A stretch of 56,463 nucleotides of DNA from Leadbetterella sp964423865 (GTDB lineage: Bacteria > Bacteroidota > Bacteroidia > Cytophagales > Spirosomataceae), in NCBI GenBank assembly GCA_964423865.1, contig CAYRGN010000022.1:1-56463 (forward strand), in the 5' to 3' direction. Of the stretch, positions 18,031-26,323 are shown in pieces. How positions within the stretch are numbered: the stretch's first letter is position 1; every line of letters begins with the position of its first letter. The notes beneath the pieces are model-generated. The model had not been told where the DNA came from. It did no database searches and saw nothing but the letters and a program-made list of their open reading frames with translations. A program made the position numbers and the translations under genes.

Positions 18031-18074
18031 GAAGGCGTTAAAAATAACCGTTGAGGTGAATTTTTAACGCCTTC
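18031..18074 (+). terminator. Terminator hairpin after susD (pair 1)
   Basis: A perfect 15-bp stem, GAAGGCGTTAAAAAT (18031-18045) and its complement (18060-18074), surrounds a 14-base loop. The A/T-rich inner stem is unusual, and the trailing T-run is short (CTTACTTAT). Confidence 0.7.
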
Positions 18075-18091
18075 TTACTTATAGTAACCAT

Positions 18092-18226
18092 TAGCTATTA
18101 GCTATCAGCCATTAGCTATTAGCTATCAGCCATTAGCTATCAGCTATCAGAAAGCCGACACACCAATGATGAATAAAACTGCCCACCGCTACGGCTGACG
18201 GCTGATAGCTGACGGCTGAAAGCTTA
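18092..18226. repeat. TAGCTAT/CAGCCAT heptamer repeat
   Basis: Eight in-phase heptamers at 18092-18147 follow a higher order: (TAGCTAT, TAGCTAT, CAGCCAT) twice, then TAGCTAT, CAGCTAT. A complementary stretch, CGGCTGACGGCTGATAGC and onward, lies at 18191-18225, so the two halves can pair. The array fills the gap before recX. Confidence 0.88.
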
Positions 18227-18232
18227 AATTTT

Positions 18233-18703
18233 ATGAAAGATCCGAAACAAACAGATCTCCTTAAAAAAGCCTGTTCCTACTGTATCTACCAGGAGCGTAC
18301 CCAACAGGAGGTACGGGAAAAGCTGAAAAGCTGGTGCGTGTCCGCTACCGAAGCCGAAGAGGTCATTGCCTGGCTCATCACAGAGAACTTCATCAATGAA
18401 GGGCGGTACGCCCGGCAGTTCGCCGGCGGAAAATTCCGCATGAAGAAATGGGGGAGAAGAAAGATTATCTACGAACTCAAGGCCAAAGGCATTAGCCCGA
18501 ATGCGATCCGGGAGGCCTTAGAGGAGATCACGGAAGAAGAATATTTCCATACCCTACAGGAGCTGGCCCAAAGAAAGACAGCGGATTTACATCCGGAAAA
18601 AGACCCCTTTGTCATCCGGAAGAAAGTGACGGCCTACCTGCTGATGAAAGGGTATGAGCCGGAGCAGGTGGGGAGTGTACTGGAAGGGAGACGTGACCTC
18701 TGA
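18233..18703 (+). CDS. recX: Regulatory protein RecX
   Basis: RecX modulates RecA, capping or shortening its filaments. The 156-residue product shows the three-helix repeat pattern of the family: the opening helix AL-type segment ACSYCIYQERTQQEVREKL, then VIAWLITENFINEGRYARQF, GRRKIIYELKAKGISPNAI and KVTAYLLMKGYEPEQVGSVL. Length is typical. recA is not in the window. It converges on the next gene with only four bases between stops. Confidence 0.9.
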   Translation: MKDPKQTDLLKKACSYCIYQERTQQEVREKLKSWCVSATEAEEVIAWLITENFINEGRYARQFAGGKFRMKKWGRRKIIYELKAKGISPNAIREALEEITEEEYFHTLQELAQRKTADLHPEKDPFVIRKKVTAYLLMKGYEPEQVGSVLEGRRDL

Positions 18704-18707
18704 AATC

Positions 18708-19409
18708 TCACACCCCTGAATCACCCTCGGTATATTTTAACATCGCGCTGATCTGGGCGGGGTCATTGAAATTAACTTTGTTATTGGATAAGTATTCTTT
18801 TACCCGGTCTTTATTTTTGGAGGCGGAGAGCAGATTCTTCTTATTCAGTGGTTTAAAGCGATTGTTTTTATCTCCAATATAATACTCTCTTTTGAATTTC
18901 AGATCCTGGTATTCATTGGCTACCAGGTTGAGCAAACCTACCTCTGCCTGATTTACGTTGATTACATCTACAGAAGCGGTGGAGTTTTTTCCTCCCATAG
19001 CCCCGCCCTTTTTCTGATTAGACTGTGCAAAGTAACTTCTTTCGGCCAGTTTCAGATCACCGTATCCGCTCACCTCCTGGTAATATTTACCTTTTTCAGG
19101 GTAAAAGGTGGTTTCTTTGATTTTCATATACACAAAATCATCCGGATTGCTCACCGCGAGTGTATCCCCTTTTTCATCAATAAACAGCATCTCGTCAAAA
19201 AAACGATTGAAATTAAGGGTCATTAAACCTGATTTTCCGGATTTTAGCTTAGCCGTACCTTTCACAAAACCGGGTGAAAAATAGATGACCGAATCCGGTA
19301 TGACCTCCCGGATACTCTGGCCCGGTTTTACTTCAAATACACTGGTTTGAGCGTATGTCAAATGAGACACTGCTACTAATAACACGATAGAGAAGGCGCT
19401 GAATTTCAT
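18708..19409 (-). CDS. Secreted protein of unknown function
   Basis: I do not recognise a family. The 233-residue product has a signal peptide (VSHLTYAQ cleavage near residue 21) and no further membrane segment. Visible features are a beta-rich N-terminal half (PGFVKGTAKLKSGKSGLMTL, MLFIDEKGDTLAVSN) and a Lys/Asn-rich C-terminal half (KPLNKKNLLSASKNKDRVKEYL). It is probably periplasmic or surface-exposed. It converges with recX. Confidence 0.7.
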   Translation of the reverse strand: MKFSAFSIVLLVAVSHLTYAQTSVFEVKPGQSIREVIPDSVIYFSPGFVKGTAKLKSGKSGLMTLNFNRFFDEMLFIDEKGDTLAVSNPDDFVYMKIKETTFYPEKGKYYQEVSGYGDLKLAERSYFAQSNQKKGGAMGGKNSTASVDVINVNQAEVGLLNLVANEYQDLKFKREYYIGDKNNRFKPLNKKNLLSASKNKDRVKEYLSNNKVNFNDPAQISAMLKYTEGDSGV

Positions 19410-19452
19410 GGGATATCATCAATTTATAAATAAAGTTAAGGAAAAAACGGAA

Positions 19453-19486
19453 TAAAAAAAACTGTATTGATTTTTAGTCAATACAG
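19453..19486 (-). terminator. Intrinsic terminator of the 118-residue secreted protein gene
   Basis: On the minus strand stem CTGTATTGA, a seven-base loop and TCAATACAG are followed by eight T. The sequence closely resembles the terminator at 20051-20089. Confidence 0.8.
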
Positions 19487-19548
19487 GTTACCGAATGTTC
19501 TGTTTTTCTTATTATTATAACAAATGCACTATGGGTTAATTAATAATA

Positions 19549-19905
19549 TTAACAGGGGCTTGCAACACTTACTGCTTCACCATTTACGAAGGAAAAGGTG
19601 TCACCTACATTGGAAAAGCCGCTATAAACCTGGTATAAACCATTTAATGGCGTTGGACCCAATGACCAGGCGCTATCACCAACTTTAAAATCCGAATAGG
19701 GGTATTCTACCTCTGCCGTGCAAAACAGGGGTATTGCGGGTGGGTTAAGACATGAAACATCAATGAACATGGCATCAACCGTTATTGGGGATAGGGTGCT
19801 TGGCGAACTTTCTGATGCCGAAACAGTATGGCTTTTATCGAATCCAGAGAACAGAAGTAAAAAAATGCAGGTGAGTGCTACGAATAAAATGGGTTTAGTT
19901 TTCAT
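19549..19905 (-). CDS. Small secreted protein of unknown function
   Basis: Not recognised. The 118-residue product has a hydrophobic signal sequence (ALTCIFLLLFSG) and a mature part with three Cys (SCLNP, FCTAE, terminal SPC). A Gly/Ser/aromatic-rich stretch contains LNGLYQVYSGFSNVGDTFSF. The cysteines could form disulfides outside the cytoplasm. It has its own terminator. A weak promoter-like CAAAGATC lies about 25 bases upstream on the opposite sense. Confidence 0.6.
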   Translation of the reverse strand: MKTKPILFVALTCIFLLLFSGFDKSHTVSASESSPSTLSPITVDAMFIDVSCLNPPAIPLFCTAEVEYPYSDFKVGDSAWSLGPTPLNGLYQVYSGFSNVGDTFSFVNGEAVSVASPC

Positions 19906-20050
19906 GATTTTTTAAATTTAAGATGAAACAAAGATCTACAAAACTCTTTTAAAACAGGAAAACGGCTATATTCTAATTTTAATAATAAAATTCATTAAAA
20001 TAGTTCAATAATTAATTACTATAAAGATATAACAAAAAGCACTTTATACA

Positions 20051-20089
20051 AAAAAACCTGTACTGACTTTTCATCAATACAGGTTTTTT
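20051..20089 (-). terminator. Bidirectional intrinsic terminator after susC-susD pair 2 operon
   Basis: AAAAAACCTGTACTGA (20051-20066) and TCAATACAGGTTTTTT (20074-20089) pair over 16 positions with one wobble and give T-runs on both strands. It lies 18 bases beyond the stop of the last gene of the minus-strand operon. Confidence 0.85.
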
Positions 20090-20106
20090 TAGAAAAATGT
20101 AACTTA

Positions 20107-21012
20107 CTACTGTACTTTCTTCAGTACAAAAGGATAGGTGCCACCCCAGCTTCCCTGATCTACACCATAAGCCAATTCGATAGTGAAGCTTTCATCACAT
20201 GGGTAAACCATGGAGTTAGTACCTCCACCGGATAAGAATGAGCCGGTATATGGACCGCCCCAATTCCAGTTTCCACCAACAGACTGCCTAGCGAATTCTA
20301 TTCTATTGGTAATTGGATTTACGGTAACCACAATAGCTTTAGGATTTGCTACTTCCGGATACTCAAACGAGAAAGTGGTTTCACTAATTCTGGTCAGTTT
20401 CACGATAGTTCCCGGAGCTACTTCATCCCATGCATCACTTACTACCTCAAAATCTCCCTGATAAATCGCGGAGTTATAGGCACAGATAGCTCCGTAGCGG
20501 GCAAAGTGAGAAAAGCCGGGCGCCGCTGTGGGTCCAGAGCTGGTCGAAACACCGCCTAACGGAAACGCCTCATATTTTTTTCCGCCTACATAGATATCGG
20601 CAGAAAAATCATAGTTATCATTCACCACGATAGGCTCTCCGAACAGCGCTTGTATTTCGGTTCCGCTTACCGTAAATGAAGCTGGAAAAGAAGTCACGTC
20701 TGCTTTATAAACTTTTACTTTAGTACCCGTACCTCCGTTTTTTCTTACTACTACATCCACTTTGTCAGGGGAGAATGATCCCGGTCCGTCAAAAAATTCC
20801 GATACGGTAAATTTTCCCTGAAATGAACCCGGGTTGAGTACGTCTATGGACTGGTTTCCACTTGGATCTACTTTAGTAGAAATAGCAGGTACGGCATCTA
20901 TTACATCTAAATATTTCTTTTTGATAGGCCCGTCATCTACGCTACACGATACCAGAGCAGCTGTAGTAACCGCAAAGAAAAGAAACTTATATAGGCGTTT
21001 TATATTTTTCAT
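20107..21012 (-). CDS. Putative lipoprotein, third gene of susCD operon 2
   Basis: No confident family. From the ATG at 21012 the product is 301 residues with a lipoprotein signal and acceptor C23 (AALVSCSVDD). Beta-rich sequence follows (VDVVVRKNGGTGTKVKVYK, DNYDFSADIYVGGKKYEAF), and a C-terminal part contains YQGDFEVVSDAWDEV and FTIELAYGVDQ. An in-frame ATG at 21024 is a possible alternative. Its place right behind susD suggests an accessory surface glycan- or substrate-binding lipoprotein of the SusE/SusF type (inference from position, not from similarity). Confidence 0.65.
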   Translation of the reverse strand: MKNIKRLYKFLFFAVTTAALVSCSVDDGPIKKKYLDVIDAVPAISTKVDPSGNQSIDVLNPGSFQGKFTVSEFFDGPGSFSPDKVDVVVRKNGGTGTKVKVYKADVTSFPASFTVSGTEIQALFGEPIVVNDNYDFSADIYVGGKKYEAFPLGGVSTSSGPTAAPGFSHFARYGAICAYNSAIYQGDFEVVSDAWDEVAPGTIVKLTRISETTFSFEYPEVANPKAIVVTVNPITNRIEFARQSVGGNWNWGGPYTGSFLSGGGTNSMVYPCDESFTIELAYGVDQGSWGGTYPFVLKKVQ

Positions 21013-21044
21013 ATAATCAATCATTTTATTTGAATAAATTGTAC

Positions 21045-22727
21045 TTAGGGCATCCAGAAAATTTTATACGATTGTACTGCTTTCTGAGGAGCCGCATTGC
21101 TGTTTTGGTTGATCTCCTGCTGCGGATAAGGAAGCGAAAGCGGATAGGCCGTTCCGTTGGAAACCGGTACTTCCCACGCGTCTTCTCCATTGCTTCTACC
21201 CGGTACATCTACTGAGGTTACAGAACCGATGGGAGCCGGGCTAAACATTACCGGGAATCCCGTTCTTCTGTAGTCCGTATAATTGTCTACGGAATTACCA
21301 AATCTGGACAGCCACTTCTGCGTCATGATATGCTCCAGTTTTTTCGTGCTGCCTGCTGCATCAAATGCGGCTACAACACCGTTTACATAGGTGGTAGTGG
21401 CGGCTGATGTAGCAATGGCAGGTACTTCCTGGCTGGGCTTGATTAAGTTGGTAATCACGTAATCTACCTGGGCAAATGAAGCTTTCACGGCATCAGAGAA
21501 GACTTTGCTCTGGTCGCCCTGTGCCATTCCCGCGTTGATGAGTTCAGCCTCCAAAAACAGGCGGTCTGCATAGGTAAGCGCCCTTTGAGGGGCAGCGCCC
21601 GTTCCGGCATTTCCGGCATTGATTACACCTGCTGAAGCGCCGATGATCTGTCCTGTGCCGTCATCATACCGGCCTCCTATCGGGTAAATGCCCAGCAGGG
21701 TGTAGGTATTGCTGTTTGAACCACCCACACAGCGGCTGTTGGAGCCGAAGATTAAAGTGATAAAGCCGCCGTCTCTGTAATCGGTACAGTTTTCCGGAGC
21801 TGCGGTTCCTGATTTCTGATTGTAGAAATAATAAGGAATCCGCGGGTCGGTTAAGCCGGTATTAATACCGGGGTTCTTGCCTTTCATGATCTCATACATC
21901 CAGTGGCTTGGAATCTGACCTCCCCGTTGTGCCGCTGAATAATCACCGTAACCGGGGTACCGGTCATCTGTACTGGTAAACGGACCATAAGGGAACAGGA
22001 AACTTTCGGCCTGAGAATTGATCAGTGAGGCCGGATTTGCCAGTAAAGTAGAAACTTCTGAAGATACATTCTGCACTAACCTAACCTGTGTATACAGCTT
22101 CAGTTTGATGGTATTGGCGGCTTTTATCCAAAGATTTGAATTCCCTTTATATACCAGGTCATCATTGCCGGGTTTCACTTGGGGTGCCGTATTTTGTAAA
22201 TCCGCGATACCTTCATTTAACATGGTAATCAGCTGAGGGTAGATCTGAGCGTCATCATCAAATTTAGGCTGGGTGATTCCCGCTTTAAACTGATTGAACT
22301 CACTGAAAGGGATGTCGCCCCAGATATCTACCATCTGGCTTACGGTATAGGCTTTTAATACTTTACCTATTCCGGCATACGTATATTGCTCATTAGCGGT
22401 AGCCTGTTCTATAACCACATCCAGGTTAGTAACAATCTGGTAAAGCGTATTCCAGCTGCCGCTCGTACCGGTGGGCGCTATACCGTAGCGGTTGTATCCT
22501 CCATACTGCATTAACTGGTGGGTATAAACACCCAGGCCATTGCCAAGCACGCTGCCCAGGGCAAAAACACCACCTATCCGCTGTTGAGCACTTGTTAAAA
22601 GTGTAGAAATCGGAACAGCGGTTGGGGAGTTCAGGTTGGCATTAACATCTAAATATTTTTCACATCCGCTGAATAGTACCATGGAGGCTACTATAATAGG
22701 CTGGATAAAGATTTTTATTTTTCTCAT
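21045..22727 (-). CDS. SusD/RagB-like outer membrane lipoprotein (pair 2)
   Basis: This substrate-capturing lipoprotein partners the SusC-like protein encoded just upstream. The 560-residue protein has lipoprotein acceptor C22 (LFSGCEKYLDVN), the family opening YLDVNANLNSP, and helical repeats around GKVLKAYTVSQMVDIWGDIP. A C-terminal WLSRFGNSVDNYTDYRRTG stretch is typical of the SusD-like_2 subgroup. It is about 80 residues longer than the pair-1 homologue, with added loops in the middle (SGTAAPENCTDYRDGG region). It lies 29 bases after susC and 32 before the third gene. Confidence 0.94.
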   Translation of the reverse strand: MRKIKIFIQPIIVASMVLFSGCEKYLDVNANLNSPTAVPISTLLTSAQQRIGGVFALGSVLGNGLGVYTHQLMQYGGYNRYGIAPTGTSGSWNTLYQIVTNLDVVIEQATANEQYTYAGIGKVLKAYTVSQMVDIWGDIPFSEFNQFKAGITQPKFDDDAQIYPQLITMLNEGIADLQNTAPQVKPGNDDLVYKGNSNLWIKAANTIKLKLYTQVRLVQNVSSEVSTLLANPASLINSQAESFLFPYGPFTSTDDRYPGYGDYSAAQRGGQIPSHWMYEIMKGKNPGINTGLTDPRIPYYFYNQKSGTAAPENCTDYRDGGFITLIFGSNSRCVGGSNSNTYTLLGIYPIGGRYDDGTGQIIGASAGVINAGNAGTGAAPQRALTYADRLFLEAELINAGMAQGDQSKVFSDAVKASFAQVDYVITNLIKPSQEVPAIATSAATTTYVNGVVAAFDAAGSTKKLEHIMTQKWLSRFGNSVDNYTDYRRTGFPVMFSPAPIGSVTSVDVPGRSNGEDAWEVPVSNGTAYPLSLPYPQQEINQNSNAAPQKAVQSYKIFWMP

Positions 22728-22756
22728 AATACTATATAATTAAAATAGTGAGCTGG

Positions 22757-25700
22757 TTAGAATGTCACATTAAGGTTAAATCCATATCTCTTCGCGGTAG
22801 GGGCACCGATAATATCAAAGCCCTGCGCCGAACTGGTTCCAAATGAACTTACCTCAGGATCATAATTAATATACTTAGGCGTACCCGGAGCTCTGTACCA
22901 CAGGTTACGGCCGCTAAACGAAATGTTAATCCTTTCCGCAAAGTTTAACTTTTGCATTAAAACCCTGGGCAAATCGTAACCAATTGTTATCTCTCTTAAC
23001 CTGTAAACGCTGGCGTCAAAAAAGCTCATTTCTCCGGCTGAGTTGGTAGCGAAAGAGCTGGCATTGGCTACCCCTGCCTGGAAATACAGGTCGTTGGTAG
23101 AAAGGCGGGTCTGGTTAGGAACGGTCTGGCCATCAACAAGTAACGGAACAAACATCAGTTTGCCATCCGGCCCTACTACCGAGTTCGGGTTACCGTAAAT
23201 ACCCTGGATTACCCTTAAGACCTCTCTGTCTTCGTTGTCTTTGGTTACACCGCGCCCTAACATACTGTTAATAGATTCCGAGAAGAACATGCCACCCACG
23301 GTTATGTCAAATAAGGCGCTAACCATAAGTCCCTTGTAGGAAACCGCATTGGTAACGCCCAGTTTGTACTTAGGTTCAGGTTGGCCAATATGCATCACAT
23401 TAGGGTTTACCAAAGGCCAGCCGCTGCTGGGATCAATTAATAATTGTCCGTCTTCAGATCTGGCAAGGGTTGTCGCCTTGAAGTGATTAAATCTCTCGCC
23501 CGGCTCTAAGAAACCACCGGCAGTAGTGTACCCCGAAAAAGTAATACTTTCCAAGCCGTCTATTAATTTTTCAACCGTATTGATATTCCGGGTATAGGCT
23601 CCTCTGATTTCCCAGTTCACGTCTTTTGTACGCACCGGCTTGGCGGTAAGTCCGATTTCCCAACCGGTATTTTTAATTTCACCGATGTTGGTATAAAAAC
23701 TCGAATACCCGGTGGTCACCGGAACGTCTACGGCATAGATTAAGTTGGTAGTGCGTTTGTCGTACCAGGTAATATCCGCGCTTAAGCGGTTTCTGAACAG
23801 GGTAAAGTCAGCGCCGGCCTCCAGTTCAGCGGTAAATTCAGGGGTTAAGTTAGGGTCATACGTGGTGGTACCCCGTGTTGCCCTGGGTTGCCCCAGAAAT
23901 GAGGTAGACGATAAACTGAATACATCCTGGCCATTATGCGGGTTGGCATCGTTACCTACTTTCGCGTAGCCTACGCGTACCTTACCATAGTCAATGATGT
24001 TAGACCGGAGCCCGAATGCGTCTGTCCAGACAAATGAAGCAGATACGCCGGGGTAAAAGTACCTCGCATTTTTATAGGGTAAAGTAGAGGTCATATCCAT
24101 TCTACCCGTAAAGTTAATAAACGCGTAATTTCTAAAGCCCAGCGTGGCATCTCCAAAGTAACCTACCAGCCTTCTTCTGGAACGTGAATCGCCGTCAAAG
24201 AATTTATTGTTGGTGTTTCCTAAATTATAGATACCGGGAACAATAAAGTCTACGCCTCTTACCGTTTGCGACCGGGATATTCTCTGGTTGACGTCATTTC
24301 CGATTCTGAAATCCAAAGAGAAGTCATCGTTGATTTTGGGATTAAACATGGCCACAAGGTTAGACTGTAGCTCCTGGTTCCGGTAAATCGTTTCGGTAAT
24401 ACTTCCTAAAGCATTGTCAGAACTACCTAATGAACTCTTATCGATGATCGCATCTCTGAAAAGGGCGTAGTTGTTCACCCCGAAGGTATAGCCCAGGGTA
24501 ATCCAGCTGTTAATCTTGTAGGATGCCCTCACATTACCCTCCACACGGTCATCTTTCGTAGTGATGGTATTGTGCTTGGCGGCCCAGATAGGGTTGGTGT
24601 ACTGCCCGGTGTTAAACCCGATCTGGTTACCCTGCCGGTCTTCTGATGGCCACGCCAGCATATCCCAGTTTCTGGCCTGCGTAAAGGTACGGCCCCATCC
24701 GGTTAAGAAAGACTGCGCCTGCCCTGAAAAACCCCCTACCTGCTTGGAGGTAGTATAGGCTACTTTAGCGCCCACGGTCAGTTTACCCCAAACGCTCTGC
24801 CCACCGGCCGAGATGTTATTCTTGGCGTACATGGTATTCATGACGTATCCTTTATGGTCTACATTGGAAGCCGTCAGGTTAAAGGTAGTTCCGCCGCTTC
24901 CTCCGTTTACGTTAATGGAGTTTTCATAAAGAGCACCGGTTTCAAAAAGGCCGCTCACGTTATTGGGTGCAGCTGTATAAGGAGCCATGCCATTGGGGAA
25001 CAGCTCAGGATAGGCCGCGTACATGGCCGCCCAGGTATTGGCAGGAATGGAGTCAATCCCTGAAGACGAGTTCCGGATAGCCGCTCCGGACGCGTTATAA
25101 ATCAGGCCCTTGCCAAACGCGGCTCCCCATGAACCGTTAGATGACTGGGTTACAAAGTTCGCTCCGGCACCGTACGTATTCTGAAAAGTAGGTAAATTGG
25201 CGATTTTTTCAATGCTGACACCTGACTTGAAGGTTACGTTTAAGGGCTTGGCACCTTTATTTCCGGAGCCAGACTTGGTGGTAATTAAAACCACACCGTT
25301 AGAAGCTCTTGAGCCATAAAGAGAGGCTGCTGCTGCACCTTTTAACACGTTTAACGATTCAATATCGTTCGGGTCAAGGTTAGACAAACTGGTTCCTGAA
25401 GCTCCGCCGCCTGAAAACGCGTTTCCGGAACTCACTTCAATATTACTATAAGGAATACCGTCTACGATAATCAAGGGCTGGGTAGCCAAACCAATGGAGG
25501 AAACCCCCCTGATCTGGATACGGGTGGCGGCACCGGGCGCGCCTTGTCCGAGCCGGATATCTACTCCGGGTATTTTTCCCTGAAGTCCTTTCAGTACATC
25601 GGGTTCCGATTTTTGAATTACAGACTCAGGGTCAACTGACGATACGGCATAGCCAAGAGATTTTTGCTCTCTTTTAATACCAAGGGCAGTAACTACTACT

Positions 25701-26005
25701 TCAGAAAGTGCCCGCCCGTCAGACTGTAGTGCTACATCAATTACACTTTGATTTCTTAGCACCACTTCAGAAGCTACCATTCCGATGTAAGAAAACACTA
25801 AGGTACTCCCGGAGGGTGCATTTAATTGGTAATTCCCTTCTGCATCGGTTTGGGTACCACTCGTAGTACCTTTTACCATAACGGTTACACCGGGGATACC
25901 GGTGCCGTCATCAGCAGAAGTAACTTTACCCTTTACACTCCTGACTTGTGCAAAAACATTACTCACACAAAACAAGAGAAAACTGAGAAGTAAAAATTTC
26001 CTCAT
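22757..26005 (-). CDS. SusC/RagA-family TonB-linked outer membrane protein (pair 2)
   Basis: This 1082-residue TonB-dependent importer has a signal peptide ending near residue 19 (NVFAQ). A regulatory-like beta-sandwich follows (VKGKVTSADD, IPGVTVMVKGTTSG, EGNYQL), then a TonB-box-like RALSEVVVTALGI near 97-110, a plug (RIQIRGVSSI, PLIIVDGIPYSN, DIESLNVLKGAAAASLYG) and a large barrel ending FNLNVTF. There is no STN domain. It heads the three-gene minus-strand operon. Its upstream region holds two identical 14-bp direct repeats instead of a recognisable housekeeping promoter, suggesting dedicated control. Confidence 0.95.
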   Translation of the reverse strand: MRKFLLLSFLLFCVSNVFAQVRSVKGKVTSADDGTGIPGVTVMVKGTTSGTQTDAEGNYQLNAPSGSTLVFSYIGMVASEVVLRNQSVIDVALQSDGRALSEVVVTALGIKREQKSLGYAVSSVDPESVIQKSEPDVLKGLQGKIPGVDIRLGQGAPGAATRIQIRGVSSIGLATQPLIIVDGIPYSNIEVSSGNAFSGGGASGTSLSNLDPNDIESLNVLKGAAAASLYGSRASNGVVLITTKSGSGNKGAKPLNVTFKSGVSIEKIANLPTFQNTYGAGANFVTQSSNGSWGAAFGKGLIYNASGAAIRNSSSGIDSIPANTWAAMYAAYPELFPNGMAPYTAAPNNVSGLFETGALYENSINVNGGSGGTTFNLTASNVDHKGYVMNTMYAKNNISAGGQSVWGKLTVGAKVAYTTSKQVGGFSGQAQSFLTGWGRTFTQARNWDMLAWPSEDRQGNQIGFNTGQYTNPIWAAKHNTITTKDDRVEGNVRASYKINSWITLGYTFGVNNYALFRDAIIDKSSLGSSDNALGSITETIYRNQELQSNLVAMFNPKINDDFSLDFRIGNDVNQRISRSQTVRGVDFIVPGIYNLGNTNNKFFDGDSRSRRRLVGYFGDATLGFRNYAFINFTGRMDMTSTLPYKNARYFYPGVSASFVWTDAFGLRSNIIDYGKVRVGYAKVGNDANPHNGQDVFSLSSTSFLGQPRATRGTTTYDPNLTPEFTAELEAGADFTLFRNRLSADITWYDKRTTNLIYAVDVPVTTGYSSFYTNIGEIKNTGWEIGLTAKPVRTKDVNWEIRGAYTRNINTVEKLIDGLESITFSGYTTAGGFLEPGERFNHFKATTLARSEDGQLLIDPSSGWPLVNPNVMHIGQPEPKYKLGVTNAVSYKGLMVSALFDITVGGMFFSESINSMLGRGVTKDNEDREVLRVIQGIYGNPNSVVGPDGKLMFVPLLVDGQTVPNQTRLSTNDLYFQAGVANASSFATNSAGEMSFFDASVYRLREITIGYDLPRVLMQKLNFAERINISFSGRNLWYRAPGTPKYINYDPEVSSFGTSSAQGFDIIGAPTAKRYGFNLNVTF

Positions 26006-26058
26006 AAGATTTTATTGTTTGATAGTTAGAAAATATTTATTTGGTGGCGAATTTATTA

Positions 26059-26102
26059 AAAAGAATATTTTGAACCTAGTATTTTCATAAAAGAATATTT
26101 TG
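26059..26102 (-). promoter_or_regulatory. Direct repeats upstream of susC (pair 2)
   Basis: AAAAGAATATTTTG occurs at 26059-26072 and again at 26089-26102, exactly 30 bp apart (about three helical turns). A weaker AATATTT core lies at 26032-26038. The repeats are 54-97 bases upstream of the susC start and are candidate activator or repressor sites. Confidence 0.45.
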
Positions 26103-26129
26103 GAATTAATGATTTTTATAGGCAATAAA

Positions 26130-26215
26130 CTTAGCTGTTGGCCATTTTACCGATTGGAGTGGCTAACCGCAACGGCAGTCTTTTTTTAATGGCTAACAGC
26201 TCATGGACGTTTCAT
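26130..26215. repeat. Degenerate repeat related to the TTAGCTG / CTAACCGCAACGGC elements
   Basis: The gap 26006-26323 holds the susC control region, this repeat and a promoter for the DUF1800 gene; no gene is seen. GTGGCTAACCGCAACGGC matches the inner block of the repeats at 31722-32137, and the edges carry TTAGCTG and CTAACAGCTCATGG pieces. Confidence 0.6.
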
Positions 26216-26267
26216 GCCTTTATTTAGAACAGTATGAATACAAAAACATTAACATTCGTATCTCCTT

Positions 26268-26298
26268 TTGACTTTCTCAACAAAATTTCGCTATTTTG
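26268..26298 (+). promoter_or_regulatory. Possible promoter of the DUF1800-DUF1501 operon
   Basis: TTG (26268-26270), 21 bases and TATTTTG (26292-26298), one base shorter than TAnnTTTG. The ATG is 25 bases downstream. Confidence 0.45.
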
Positions 26299-26323
26299 TA
26301 TGGATATATATATAAAAGGGTAG

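Noticed and set aside
18092..18147. CRISPR array
   Set aside because: Regular repetition is of 7-bp units without unique spacers; no cas genes in the window.
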